Assembly: GCA_964458415.1 (NCBI GenBank)
Contig: CAYWIT010000015.1
Span: forward strand, 1 to 64,000
DNA length: 64,000 bases
Direction: 5' to 3'
From: CAYWIT01 sp964458415
Lineage (GTDB): Bacteria > Pseudomonadota > Alphaproteobacteria > Micavibrionales > UBA2020
The position numbers were made by a program, and so were the translations under genes. Every line of letters begins with the position of its first letter. Within the stretch, counting starts at the first letter, position 1. Shown here in pieces: positions 18,709 through 26,985 of the stretch. Below the pieces are notes generated by a model. It ran no database searches, had not been told where the DNA came from, and saw only the letters and a list, made by a program, of their open reading frames with translations.

Positions 18709-18841
18709 GACGAGTCTCTACATAAATAAAAACATGCATTATGTTACCACAATGCTAGCATAATTGAAAGAAAAATATGGCCTTATCTTCCCTTTAAAAT
18801 TTTCCAAAATAAGTATATAACAACGGGAAAAGGATGAAAAC

Positions 18842-20761
18842 GTGCCGCAAACTCCATTTCTGGATCAGGTTGACCTTCCTGCCGACATTAGAAAACTGGA
18901 CAGAAAAGATCTGCCCGGACTGGCGGATGATGTGCGCCGTGAAATGGTCGAGGCGGTTTCGATCACCGGCGGACATCTTGGTGCCGGGCTGGGTGTGGTC
19001 GAGCTGACCGTTGCGCTGCATTATATCTTTAATACGCCGCAGGACCGGCTGATCTGGGATGTGGGTCATCAGGCCTACCCGCATAAAATCTTAACCGGGC
19101 GGCGCGATCGTATTCGGACGCTGCGCCAACCGGAAGGCTTGAGCGGATTTACGAACAAAAGTGAAAGTATCTATGATCCCTTTGGAGCGGGCCACAGCTC
19201 GACGTCGATTTCTGCCGGATTGGGGATGGCGGTTGCGGCGGGATTGGCGGCGCAGGAAAATAAAGTTATCTGTGTGATTGGCGATGGCGCGATGAGCGCC
19301 GGCATGGCCTATGAGGCGATGAATAATGCCGGCCATTTGAAAAGCCGGCTGATTGTGATTCTGAATGACAATGACATGTCGATTGCGCCGCCGGTCGGCG
19401 CGATGAGTGCTTATCTTTCGCGCCTGATTTCCTCCAAGCCGTTTTTGGGGATGCGCGAGTTGGGCAAGAAAGTGACCGGAAAATTGCCGCCGCCGCTGCA
19501 AAAGGCGGCCCAACGGGCGGAAGAATACGCGCGGGGCATGGTGACGGGCGGCACCTTATTCGAGGAACTGGGATTTTATTATGTGGGTCCGATCGACGGG
19601 CATAATCTTGATCATCTTTTGCCCGTGCTTGAAAATGTGCGGGACAGCAATCATGATGGCCCGATTCTCGTTCATGTCGTGACAAAAAAAGGCCATGGCT
19701 ATTCTCCGGCCGAGAAGGCGCCGGATAAAATGCATGGCGTTACGAAATTTGATGTCGTGACGGGGGCGCAAAGCAAGCCAAAAACAAATGTCCCCAGCTA
19801 TACGGGCATTTTTTCCGAGAGCCTGTTGCAGGAAGCGCGGCTTGATGACAGGATTGTCGCCATTACCGCGGCGATGCCGGCGGGCACAGGGCTGGATGCT
19901 TTTGCCAAAGAATTTCCTGATCGCTTTTTTGATGTCGGCATTGCCGAACAGCATGCGGTGACTTTTGCGGCGGGATTGGCCAGCGAAGGGTTTAAGCCGT
20001 TTTGTGCGATTTATTCAACGTTTTTGCAGCGCGCCTATGACCAGATCGTGCATGATGTCGCGTTGCAGCGCTTGCCGGTGCGTTTCGCGCTGGATCGGGC
20101 CGGACTTGTCGGGGCTGACGGCGCCACCCATGCGGGGGCTTTTGATATTGCCTATCTGGGCTGTGTGCCGAATATGGTGTTGATGGCAGCCGCAGACGAA
20201 GCCGAATTGAAACATATGGTGGCGACGCAGGTTGCTTATGAGGCGGGGCCATCTGCGCTGCGTTATCCGCGCGGCGAGGGAACCGGTGTGACACTGCCGG
20301 AAAAAGGCCTGCCGCTTGAAATTGGCAAAGGCCGGATTGTGCGTGAGGGAACAAAAATTGCCTTGCTGAGCTATGGCACGCGGCTGGCAGAATGTCTGCT
20401 GGCAGCGGATCAGCTTCAGACCATGGGGCTGTCAACAACGGTGGCGGATGCGCGTTTTGCCAAGCCGCTGGATCAGGATCTCGTCGCGCGGCTGGCGCGG
20501 GAACATGACGTTCTGTTGACGGTGGAGGAAGGGGCGATGGGGGGATTTGGCGCTTTTGTGCTGCATTATCTGGCACAGGCGGGCAGGCTGGATAGCGGGC
20601 TGAAGATCAGGACTTTGACTTTGCCGGATATCTTTATCGAGCAGGGTCTCCCGCAGAAACAATACGAGCAGGCGGGTTTGAACGCCGTGCAGATTGTTAT
20701 GACGGCTTTGGCGGCGCTGGGTCGCGGAGAACAGGTTTGTTCTGGTGAGAAGGCCTTTTAA
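18842..20761 (+). CDS. dxs: 1-deoxy-D-xylulose-5-phosphate synthase
   Basis: The 639-residue thiamine-diphosphate enzyme starts at GTG 18842 after AAAAGGA. It has the N-terminal ITGGHLGAGLGVVELTVALH, the catalytic-His region DVGHQAYPHKILTGR, and the ThDP motif GDGAMSAGMAYEAMNN. The transketolase central motif (DVGIAEQHAVTFAAGLA) and a C-terminal domain follow. It condenses pyruvate and glyceraldehyde 3-phosphate, the entry step of the MEP pathway that ispH completes. The upstream 130 bases are AT-rich and shared with the divergent ankyrin gene. Confidence 0.98.
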   Translation: MPQTPFLDQVDLPADIRKLDRKDLPGLADDVRREMVEAVSITGGHLGAGLGVVELTVALHYIFNTPQDRLIWDVGHQAYPHKILTGRRDRIRTLRQPEGLSGFTNKSESIYDPFGAGHSSTSISAGLGMAVAAGLAAQENKVICVIGDGAMSAGMAYEAMNNAGHLKSRLIVILNDNDMSIAPPVGAMSAYLSRLISSKPFLGMRELGKKVTGKLPPPLQKAAQRAEEYARGMVTGGTLFEELGFYYVGPIDGHNLDHLLPVLENVRDSNHDGPILVHVVTKKGHGYSPAEKAPDKMHGVTKFDVVTGAQSKPKTNVPSYTGIFSESLLQEARLDDRIVAITAAMPAGTGLDAFAKEFPDRFFDVGIAEQHAVTFAAGLASEGFKPFCAIYSTFLQRAYDQIVHDVALQRLPVRFALDRAGLVGADGATHAGAFDIAYLGCVPNMVLMAAADEAELKHMVATQVAYEAGPSALRYPRGEGTGVTLPEKGLPLEIGKGRIVREGTKIALLSYGTRLAECLLAADQLQTMGLSTTVADARFAKPLDQDLVARLAREHDVLLTVEEGAMGGFGAFVLHYLAQAGRLDSGLKIRTLTLPDIFIEQGLPQKQYEQAGLNAVQIVMTALAALGRGEQVCSGEKAF

Positions 20762-20809
20762 GCCGTTTTTTTTCAGCAATACAACATTGATTTCATTATA
20801 GATTTTCGC

Positions 20810-20839
20810 TTGACGGCGGCTTTAAAAATATGCTATAAT
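20810..20839 (+). promoter_or_regulatory. Sigma70-type promoter of the metallopeptidase-like gene
   Basis: TTGACG (20810-20815) and a perfect TATAAT (20834-20839) are separated by 18 bases. Transcription would begin near 20846, which excludes the first in-frame ATG at 20841 and supports the ATG at 20859. Confidence 0.65.
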
Positions 20840-20858
20840 TATGAAAATTAAGGTGCAT

Positions 20859-21833
20859 ATGTTTACTAAACTAAAAAATACCTTCAGCCAGATCATCAAC
20901 GGTTCGCATAAAGCGTGCCGCGTGGAGATCATGCGCAATCTTTCCGTGCTGCCGGAGGGCAAAGCGCTGATTGATCTTGCCGCGCAAAACGGCATCGCCA
21001 TTCATGTGGTCGGGGAGCTGGGGGGATTGCACGGCCTGTTTGAGAAAGATGCGGTCTATGTGCTAAATACCGGCAATCCCGCCAAAATGACTTTGACGCT
21101 GGCGCACGAGTTGCACCATGCGCGACAATTCGCGGAAATGGGAATAGCCGATCCCTGCGCGCCCTTGTCTTCTGAAGAAATCCGATCCTTGCATATTCAG
21201 CGGCTGATGATCGAGGCGGATGCCTTTACGACGGAAGCCATGCTGGCGCTCCGGTTTCTGAAAGCGGGCCAGCTTGCCTATCTTAAATGCATTCTCGAAT
21301 CAAACGCGCCGCCCTATACCGTCATGCAGGATTTTTTTGCAGCAAGGCCTTATGGCGCGGATACGGACGAAGCCTCTTACCGGCGCGCTTTGTTTACCGA
21401 GGTGATGTTGCGGGGGCTTCCCCATTATAAGAGCGGTTATTTTTCTTCCCTTGCGGGAGCGGTAAAAAAATCTGATTTACAGGGCCTGCGGGAAGAACGG
21501 GGAAAAGCGTCTCAACGCGTTTCCGGTTTTCCGCTTCCTGCCGGAATTGCCGTTTCATATGGATTTGCAGCGGCGGGAGAAACGTCTGTGCGGGCACTTT
21601 CCACGGCGTTTTTGCAAACGCTGCCGGTCTGGGAACGAAAAACGTTGCGCTTGATAGAACAGGTGGTGACACGGGCGGAGAGGGTAACGGAAATGGAATT
21701 CCGGGTTCTGCGTGACGAAATTGTCCGGCGGTGTGAAGAGCATAGTATGGAAGAGGACCCAAATTATTCATTTTCACCGTCACGACGGCGCACACAGGCG
21801 CAACACAAAATCCGGCAACGGACAACTCTATAA
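20859..21833 (+). CDS. Putative zinc metallopeptidase with HELHH motif (DUF6782-like)
   Basis: The protein has 324 residues from ATG 20859, which has TAAGG five bases upstream. The in-frame ATG at 20841 would fall before the predicted transcript start. A zincin motif HELHH lies at residues 83-87 (TLTLAHELHHARQ). A conserved later acidic/His segment (IQRLMIEADAFTTEAML) could supply the third ligand. No signal peptide or membrane segment is present. The overall pattern resembles the DUF6782 putative metallopeptidases; this is from memory. A second, truncated homologue begins at 63723. The substrate is unknown. Confidence 0.7.
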   Translation: MFTKLKNTFSQIINGSHKACRVEIMRNLSVLPEGKALIDLAAQNGIAIHVVGELGGLHGLFEKDAVYVLNTGNPAKMTLTLAHELHHARQFAEMGIADPCAPLSSEEIRSLHIQRLMIEADAFTTEAMLALRFLKAGQLAYLKCILESNAPPYTVMQDFFAARPYGADTDEASYRRALFTEVMLRGLPHYKSGYFSSLAGAVKKSDLQGLREERGKASQRVSGFPLPAGIAVSYGFAAAGETSVRALSTAFLQTLPVWERKTLRLIEQVVTRAERVTEMEFRVLRDEIVRRCEEHSMEEDPNYSFSPSRRRTQAQHKIRQRTTL

Positions 21834-21837
21834 TAAA

Positions 21838-23172
21838 TCAGGTTCCGGCGACGGTCATGCCGTCAATGCGCAGCGTCGGGGCGTCGATGCCATAGCGGTG
21901 TGATAGATCATTGGCTGGCGCCAGATTCATCCACATCTCCAGAATATTTCCGGCAATGGTCATTTCGCTGACAGGATATGCGATCTTGCCGTTTTCGATC
22001 CAGAAACCGCGGGCCCCGCGGCTGTAATCACCGGTAACAATATTGGCGCCCGACCCCATCATTTCCGTCACGAAAAACCCCTCTTCAATCTCGGCGACAA
22101 GTTCTTCCGGTGATTTTGGCCCAGGGAGCATGTAAAAGTTTGCAGGACGCGGTGACGGGGGCGCGCTGGTGCCACGGCTGGCGTTTCCGGTGGAGCGCAG
22201 GCCGAGCTGCCGGGCCGAGGCAAGATCCAGCAGCCATCCGGTCAGAACGCCGTTCTCAATAATGGTGCGCTTGCAAGGCGCAAGGCCTTCCGCGTCAAAA
22301 GGATGAGAGCGGGCCCCGCGTCGTAGAAAGGGATCGTCGATAATGCTGACATTATCCGGCATTATTTTCGCGCCCATTTTGTCCTTGAGCAGGGTCGTGC
22401 CGCGGGCGACGGCGCCGCCGGAAATGGCGCTGGCAAGCGAGCCGATCACACCGCCGGAAACACGGTTTTCGAAAATAACGGGCAGTTGGCGGGTTTTGCC
22501 TTTGCGGGGGTTCAGGGCGCGGACCGCACGAGTCCCCGCCGCGTGGCCGATTTCTGCGGCGGAGCGCAGGTCCTTGAAAAAGGTGGTTGAATCAAAATCA
22601 TAATCGGTTTCCATGGCAGTGCCGGTGCCCGCAATGATCGAGACGGAGAGGTTGAAGCCCGATGACGAAAAACCGCCTTTAAAGCCGTTGGTGGCCAGAT
22701 AAAAAACGGCTTCCTGACCTTGGCTGGCTTCTGCGCCATCCGAATTTGTCACGCCACTGACAGCGCGCGCCGCATTTTCTGCTTCATCGGCCAGCGCATT
22801 CATTTTTTCAATGGAGAGTTCGGTTGAATCATAGAGGTCCAGATCAGGGAGGCTGGTGGCCAGCTCGTTTTCCGCGGCAATGCCGGCAAAGGGATCCTCC
22901 GGAACGGCCCGGGCCATGGTGACAGCGCGTTCGGCCATGAAAAACAAGGCGTCTGGCGCAATATCCGCCGAGGACACGATGGCCTGCCGCTGTCCGACGA
23001 GCACGCGTAATCCCACTTCCGATTCTTCGGATCTGGTCAGCGATTCCTGTTTTCCCAGACGGCGCGTCACGGCCAGGGAAGTGGATTCGCAAAGGACAAT
23101 GTCGGCAGCATCGGCGCCAAGCGTTTTTGATTTTTTAAGGATGTCTTCGAGTAGCTGAAACCGTGTTTCCAT
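21838..23172 (-). CDS. pmbA: Metalloprotease PmbA (TldE), TldD/PmbA family
   Basis: The 444-residue protein has the family features LCESTSLAVTRRLGKQESL at the N-terminus, GGVIGSLASAISGGAVARGTT in the middle, and DFARGARG-like GDYSRGARGFWIENGKI near the end. In the TldD-TldE pair, TldE (PmbA) lacks the catalytic HExxxH found in TldD, and none is seen here, so PmbA is favoured. The pair matures microcin-type peptides and degrades CcdA. No tldD lies in the window. It overlaps the upstream regulator gene at base 23172. Confidence 0.9.
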   Translation of the reverse strand: METRFQLLEDILKKSKTLGADAADIVLCESTSLAVTRRLGKQESLTRSEESEVGLRVLVGQRQAIVSSADIAPDALFFMAERAVTMARAVPEDPFAGIAAENELATSLPDLDLYDSTELSIEKMNALADEAENAARAVSGVTNSDGAEASQGQEAVFYLATNGFKGGFSSSGFNLSVSIIAGTGTAMETDYDFDSTTFFKDLRSAAEIGHAAGTRAVRALNPRKGKTRQLPVIFENRVSGGVIGSLASAISGGAVARGTTLLKDKMGAKIMPDNVSIIDDPFLRRGARSHPFDAEGLAPCKRTIIENGVLTGWLLDLASARQLGLRSTGNASRGTSAPPSPRPANFYMLPGPKSPEELVAEIEEGFFVTEMMGSGANIVTGDYSRGARGFWIENGKIAYPVSEMTIAGNILEMWMNLAPANDLSHRYGIDAPTLRIDGMTVAGT

Positions 23173-24008
23173 CAGGAATTGTCCTCTATGGCCGCCAGCG
23201 GCACATGGCGCTCCGCATGTTTGGCGCCCTGCGGTATTTCAACGAGGGTGAGCTGCAAACAGGGCGCTGATTTTTTATTCTCGAACGTCCGGTAAAATTT
23301 ATCGAGAACCTCGGAGAAGCGGTTAATGGCGTCCAGCGGTTCTGTTTCGTATTGGGGGCGCTGGAGAAGAATCGCGAATTCATGGCGCCCCAGTCGGCCG
23401 ATAACGTCAGATTGGCGGCGCATGAAGGTCATTTTTTCAGTGAGTTTCTGGACGATGTCCGTAAAGGCGTCTTCACCGGCCTCCGCGACAATTTCCTGAT
23501 GGTTGACCAGAGCGATAAAGACAATCAGGCTGCGCTCGCCATAGCGAAAGGCGCGGTCAAGGGCGGAAAGAAAGAGCTGGTTGAAAGCGGCCTTGCCGAT
23601 CATGCCGCCTTCGGAATGGACATTATCGACGCGTGCCAGCTGACGATTGATTTCAAGCAGGCGTTCGGCGTTGCCGATTTTGAGCTCAAGGTCCTGCGAG
23701 GAAAGCGGCTTGTTGAGGACTTCGTTGGTTCCCGCCAGAATGGCATCTTCGGTCGAGGCGGTTTTTGAAAGCAGCAGCAGGTAGGGCTTGATTTCGGAAG
23801 AAATATTTTTCGTGACGGCAAAGACGACTGGCTTGGCTTCGCTCAAAGGGGCGGGGTCTATCATGATGCAATCGAAACCGCCGTTTTGCAGTTTTTCAAA
23901 GGCCGCCTGCTTGTTGGGTTCGGCAACGGCCTCATGCCCCTTTGCGTTCAGCTTCGAAATCAGAAGCTGATTGGTTAAGGCCTCGCGGTCAATGACAAGC
24001 ACCTTCAT
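23172..24008 (-). CDS. Response-regulator receiver domain plus degenerate GGDEF domain
   Basis: The 278-residue protein has a receiver domain at about 1-120 with the phosphoacceptor Asp51 (FDCIMID), an acidic Asp7 and the invariant Lys100 (LNKPL). A GGDEF-like fold follows (SALDRAFRYGERSLIVFIAL, DVIGRLGRHEFAILLQ). The signature reads GRHEF instead of GG[DE]EF, so diguanylate cyclase activity is doubtful; it may act as a phosphorylation-dependent binding module. The receiver lacks the second N-terminal acidic residue of the usual pair. It is coupled to pmbA by one base. No partner kinase is nearby. Confidence 0.72.
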   Translation of the reverse strand: MKVLVIDREALTNQLLISKLNAKGHEAVAEPNKQAAFEKLQNGGFDCIMIDPAPLSEAKPVVFAVTKNISSEIKPYLLLLSKTASTEDAILAGTNEVLNKPLSSQDLELKIGNAERLLEINRQLARVDNVHSEGGMIGKAAFNQLFLSALDRAFRYGERSLIVFIALVNHQEIVAEAGEDAFTDIVQKLTEKMTFMRRQSDVIGRLGRHEFAILLQRPQYETEPLDAINRFSEVLDKFYRTFENKKSAPCLQLTLVEIPQGAKHAERHVPLAAIEDNS

Positions 24009-24097
24009 AAGGTTATCCCCTTTATCCCCCTGATACTTTAGAAAAAACGCGGCCCGAGGCCAATGAAAAAGCGATATTTCTATTCATAATTGATAGA

Positions 24098-24126
24098 TTG
24101 ACAAATACGATGGATTGCCTTAAGAA
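24098..24126 (+). promoter_or_regulatory. Promoter of tRNA-Leu
   Basis: A perfect TTGACA (24098-24103) is followed 17 bases later by TAAGAA (24121-24126). The tRNA begins 48 bases further on. Confidence 0.55.
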
Positions 24127-24174
24127 TCCTGCATCCATGATCTGGCAGGGAATTACCGCCCCGCCGGAGCAAGG

Positions 24175-24259
24175 GCCCAAGTGGCGGAATTGGTAGACGC
24201 GCAGGTTTCAGGTACCTGTGGGGCAACCCGTGTAAGTTCGAGTCTTATCTTGGGCACCA
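24175..24259 (+). tRNA. tRNA-Leu (anticodon CAG)
   Basis: The 85-base gene begins GCCCAAG and its acceptor stem closes with CTTGGGC, followed by A and an encoded CCA. The D-arm contains GGCGGAATTGGTAGACGC. The anticodon arm is CAGGT-TTCAGGT-ACCTG with anticodon CAG. A long variable arm (class II) and the T-loop GTTCGAGTC are visible. It stands alone, 44 bases before the exonuclease gene and 1.5 kb from the phage cluster. Confidence 0.95.
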
Positions 24260-24302
24260 TTGGATAGGTATTTAACAGTCTGGTTTCGGAATTTGAATTT
24301 CT

Positions 24303-24914
24303 ATGGCAGTAACCCTGCATACAGGCGATCTTCCTTCCGGGCTTGATCTTGGAAAATGCGTAGCAATTGATACGGAAACCATGGGATTGAACCCCGTGCG
24401 GGACCGCCTTTGCCTTGTCCAGCTTTCTTCCGGCGACGGAAATGCGCATCTGGTCAAATTTGACGGCAAGAGTTATGACGCACCTCATCTGAAGAAATTG
24501 CTGTCAGATGTGACGGTGACAAAGCTTTTTCACTTTGCACGCTTTGACGTGGGGATCATGCAGCAATACCTGAATGTACGGACGACACCGATTTACTGTA
24601 CAAAAATTGCTTCAAAACTGACCCGTACCTTCACCGATCACCATAGCCTGAAGACGCTGTGCAAGGATCTGCTGGGGGTCGAGCTGGACAAGCAGCAGCA
24701 GTCTACGGACTGGGGCGGCGCAACATTGACGCCGGCGCAGATGGATTATGCGGCCTCGGACGTACTTTATCTGCACCGGCTCAAAGCGGCGCTGGATGCC
24801 ATTTTGGCACGGGAAGGACGGGAAGGGTTGGCGCAGGCTTGTTTTAATTTCCTGCCGTATCGGGCGCAGCTGGATCTGGCGGGCTGGGGCGAAGAGGATA
24901 TTTTCGCGCATTAG
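24303..24914 (+). CDS. RNase D-type 3'-5' exonuclease (DEDDy)
   Basis: The 203-residue protein is a lone exonuclease domain without the HRDC domains of full-length RNase D. The DEDDy residues are visible: Asp23 and Glu25 (AIDTET), Asp82 (HFARFD), and Tyr149/Asp153 (MDYAASD). Two-metal hydrolysis of RNA 3' ends is the family reaction. Short single-domain forms are common in alphaproteobacteria. It follows tRNA-Leu closely, and the tRNA transcript may read into it. Confidence 0.9.
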   Translation: MAVTLHTGDLPSGLDLGKCVAIDTETMGLNPVRDRLCLVQLSSGDGNAHLVKFDGKSYDAPHLKKLLSDVTVTKLFHFARFDVGIMQQYLNVRTTPIYCTKIASKLTRTFTDHHSLKTLCKDLLGVELDKQQQSTDWGGATLTPAQMDYAASDVLYLHRLKAALDAILAREGREGLAQACFNFLPYRAQLDLAGWGEEDIFAH

Positions 24915-25155
24915 ATTTTGAGCCGAATGCTCAGACCGGCTTGTCTTAACAAGCATAACTTCAATCGCATAAGTCATGGAGAAAATAGCGCTATGTAAAA
25001 GTATGGCGCGGCAAGAAATCCCGTATTTTATTGGGCTTTATTAGACTACATACATTTTTGTTGCAGGCTTAACACTTTATTCATGATCTTGTGGTCTATA
25101 ATGGGATTATCTACCAGATATAGTTGTCAAGTTACTCACCCCGAAGGAGGTCACT

Positions 25156-25761
25156 ATGGCGGCACCAATGATAGAAACGGATCTCATCGCCTATAACTTC
25201 AATCTGGAAACAAAAGATTTCATGGCTCAAATTGCGGACCTGCCACGCTCTCCGCTGGTGGGGCAAAGCTTCTTGCATGAGCTTGCGCGTGAAGGGGATA
25301 TTCTCAGTGCGGAGATTATTTTCGAGGCGGGAGCCAGCATAGATTTACCGGATGACGAGGGGCGGCGCCCTTTGCATGAGGCGGCGGGGGCCGGTCAGCT
25401 GGAGATGGTGGCTTTTTTGCTGAAAGGCGGGGCTATCCTTGATGCGCCGATACATCCTTTTGGGCATACAGCCCTGTGGCTGTCGGTCAGGCAGGGGCAT
25501 TATACTGTGGCCCGCTATTTAATCGAACAGGGCGCACGGCTTAATGTCGCCGATCGTCTGTCCGGACAGGGCTTGCTGCATCTTGCGGCGACGGCGGGGG
25601 ATATTAAAATGGCGGGAATCTTGATTGCGGCGGGGATCGACGTTTTTCATGAAGACGGGCGCGGGCAGACAGCGCGGGATTACGCGGCGCGCGGGGGGCA
25701 CAAGCCGTTGGAAAAAATTCTGCTCAAGGTGATGTATCATCAGGCTTGTTATGGCGCATAA
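25156..25761 (+). CDS. Ankyrin-repeat protein
   Basis: The 201-residue protein begins after a perfect AAGGAGGT eight bases upstream. A TATAAT at 25097-25102 may be the -10 of its promoter; no good -35 is present. Four to five ankyrin repeats fill residues 35-185 (QSFLHELAREGDILSAEIIF, EGRRPLHEAAGAGQLEMVAF, HTALWLSVRQGHYTVARYL, QGLLHLAATAGDIKMAGIL). No signal peptide is present. The 3' end overlaps the last phage lysis gene by 13 bp on the opposite strand. The role is unknown; it is separate from the main ankyrin cluster. Confidence 0.9.
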   Translation: MAAPMIETDLIAYNFNLETKDFMAQIADLPRSPLVGQSFLHELAREGDILSAEIIFEAGASIDLPDDEGRRPLHEAAGAGQLEMVAFLLKGGAILDAPIHPFGHTALWLSVRQGHYTVARYLIEQGARLNVADRLSGQGLLHLAATAGDIKMAGILIAAGIDVFHEDGRGQTARDYAARGGHKPLEKILLKVMYHQACYGA

Positions 25762-25964
25762 AAATAACCCGGGCATATTTCAAGCCAGAGCGCATTGTTG
25801 ATATCTGCGGCGTGGCGCGTTTTCTCGGTATCCGCCGAAGAAGTGTAAACAGGCCGATAGAGGCTGCAAAAGTCACCGCGTGAATCTTTGGCGCACCCGT
25901 TTTGCATAGTCAGCGTCATGCTGCAAACGATCATGAACAGCCAGCGCTTTTTTGACAGCAGCAT
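25749..25964 (-). CDS. Rz1-like outer-membrane spanin candidate (embedded gene)
   Basis: The 71-residue protein has a hydrophobic N-terminal signal (WLFMIVCSMTLTM) and a cysteine in MQNGCAKD that could be lipidated, although the lipobox is imperfect. A short periplasmic part contains CSLYRPVYTSS and ends near WLEICP. It starts inside the preceding gene (25873-26082) in another frame, with AAGGAGG eight bases before its ATG. Overlapping Rz/Rz1 pairs are the classical two-component spanin layout that fuses the membranes at lysis. The small CxxYRPVY-type family is common in alphaproteobacterial prophages. Function is inferred from layout. Confidence 0.6.
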   Translation of the reverse strand: MLLSKKRWLFMIVCSMTLTMQNGCAKDSRGDFCSLYRPVYTSSADTEKTRHAADINNALWLEICPGYFYAP

Positions 25965-26082
25965 TGATTTCTTCCTCCTTGCCGGCGCGCTCTGCGGTTT
26001 TTCCTCCCCTGAAAGAAATCAGGACAAGAAAGCCCGTCAGGAACAAAAAAAACAGCATTCCGATAAAAATGAAACCTGTCAT
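25873..26082 (-). CDS. Inner-membrane spanin-like protein (Rz-like)
   Basis: The 69-residue protein has one N-terminal membrane helix (IFIGMLFFLFLTGFLVLI, about 4-22). A charged helical tail suited to a periplasmic coiled coil follows (AERAGKEEEINAAVKKALA). Its ATG overlaps the stop of the holin-like gene. It contains the start and most of the next gene in a different frame. Together with that gene it resembles an i-spanin/o-spanin pair, though it is short for Rz. Confidence 0.6.
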   Translation of the reverse strand: MTGFIFIGMLFFLFLTGFLVLISFRGGKTAERAGKEEEINAAVKKALAVHDRLQHDADYAKRVRQRFTR

Positions 26083-26270
26083 TTAACGGCATCCTTGCTG
26101 AAGGCGGCGATCAGTCCGGCGAGGGCCATGCCGAGGGCGATAACGGATTCCGTCTGCTCCGGCGAAAGCGTCAGGCCCAGCGCCACAAAAAGCGACGTCA
26201 GGCCCAGCCACGTCGAGCGTTCCTTGGCGCGGGAGGTTAGGTAGGCAATGAAAATCCTGAAAGTAAACAT
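26079..26270 (-). CDS. Small holin-like membrane protein
   Basis: The 63-residue protein has a basic N-terminal segment (AYLTSRAKERSTW) and one or two short hydrophobic helices (LGLTSLFVALGLTLS, VIALGMALAGLIAAF). The SPEQTESVIALGMAL pattern resembles small membrane proteins often placed before lysis genes in alphaproteobacterial phages. It overlaps the spanin-like gene by four bases. Holin function is inferred from size and place. Confidence 0.55.
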   Translation of the reverse strand: MFTFRIFIAYLTSRAKERSTWLGLTSLFVALGLTLSPEQTESVIALGMALAGLIAAFSKDAVK

Positions 26271-26307
26271 GCAGGGCTCCTGTTGAAATCAGATCATGGG
26301 AAGGTCC

Positions 26308-26742
26308 TTAAAAGGAACGAATGGCTGCGGCGTAAAGTTCGTCGGGATACCATGCGGCAGGGTATCCTGCGGGCGGCGCGCCGTTTTCCTGTCGGATAAT
26401 GGCGCGACAGAGCAAGGTCATTATCGTCGGGTTTGATAAATCGAGTTTGTCGCGCCGTCGGACACCGAGAGCGCGACAGACGGTGTGGATATAATGATCC
26501 GTCGCATTTTCATGCGGCGGCGCATAGCGGTTGATAATGGTCTCGATTGTATCAAGGCCGTATTTGGCATGATAGGTCATCAGCGTTTTCATCAGGGCGC
26601 GTAGCCCGAAAATCGCCTCGGAAAATTCAACAAAGGCGGGATCCGTCTGAACAGGCTTTTGACCGAGCCAGCGAGTTTTTGTCAGGCGCAGGTTACCCGG
26701 ATTGTGATTGCGGATCCCGCGTGGCAGGAAGAGAGCAGCCAT
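26308..26742 (-). CDS. Phage virion/lysis protein, structural protein P5-like (putative murein-acting)
   Basis: The protein has 144 residues when started at ATG 26740-26742, eight bases after GAGG. The open frame runs further into the upstream gene but lacks support. The signature RGIRNHNPGNLR, FGLRALMKTLMTYHAKYGLDTIETIINRYAPP, ENATDHYIHTV is typical of small phage proteins annotated as structural protein or lysozyme-like, with a conserved Glu-rich N-terminus. A murein hydrolase role is plausible from its place among the lysis genes, but catalytic residues are not certain. Confidence 0.7.
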   Translation of the reverse strand: MAALFLPRGIRNHNPGNLRLTKTRWLGQKPVQTDPAFVEFSEAIFGLRALMKTLMTYHAKYGLDTIETIINRYAPPHENATDHYIHTVCRALGVRRRDKLDLSNPTIMTLLCRAIIRQENGAPPAGYPAAWYPDELYAAAIRSF

Positions 26743-26752
26743 GATCATGTCC

Positions 26753-26983
26753 TCAATTGTGTTTTTGGCGCAGGAGTTGTTCAATTCGCAAAATGCCGTC
26801 ATTTAAATGCTCCAGATGTTGTTCCAGCGCTGCCAGTCTTTCGGCAGTGTGTTCGTTATGACTGATCCATTTCTCGATATGTTCGACGCGCTTTGTGATG
26901 GACGCGGCCCACCATACGGTCGTGACAAGGTGGATGCTAAGCGTAATGGAAAGGGTGATAAGTCCGATAATGTCGCCGGGCAT
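26753..26983 (-). CDS. Small membrane protein with coiled coil, phage lysis region
   Basis: The 76-residue protein has one N-terminal membrane helix (IIGLITLSITLSIHLVTTVW). A heptad-like tail follows (VEHIEKWISHNEHTAERLA, LEHLNDGILRIEQLL). It lies between the fibre gene (three bases away) and the P5-like gene. The shape would suit a holin-associated or spanin-like role, but the family was not recognised. Confidence 0.65.
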   Translation of the reverse strand: MPGDIIGLITLSITLSIHLVTTVWWAASITKRVEHIEKWISHNEHTAERLAALEQHLEHLNDGILRIEQLLRQKHN

Positions 26984-26985
26984 GA

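Noticed and set aside
24175..24259. tRNA-Leu as the attachment site of the phage cluster
   Set aside because: The phage genes begin 1.5 kb away, with an exonuclease and an ankyrin gene between. No copy of the tRNA 3' end was noticed near 46.6 kb, and no integrase is present.
24923..24955. A weak hairpin (GAGCCG / CGGCTT) after the exonuclease gene as a terminator
   Set aside because: The stem is short with a mismatch and no T-tract follows.
25888..26244. A 118-codon + strand frame over the lysis genes
   Set aside because: It is antisense to three tightly overlapping lysis genes that have strong ribosome sites.
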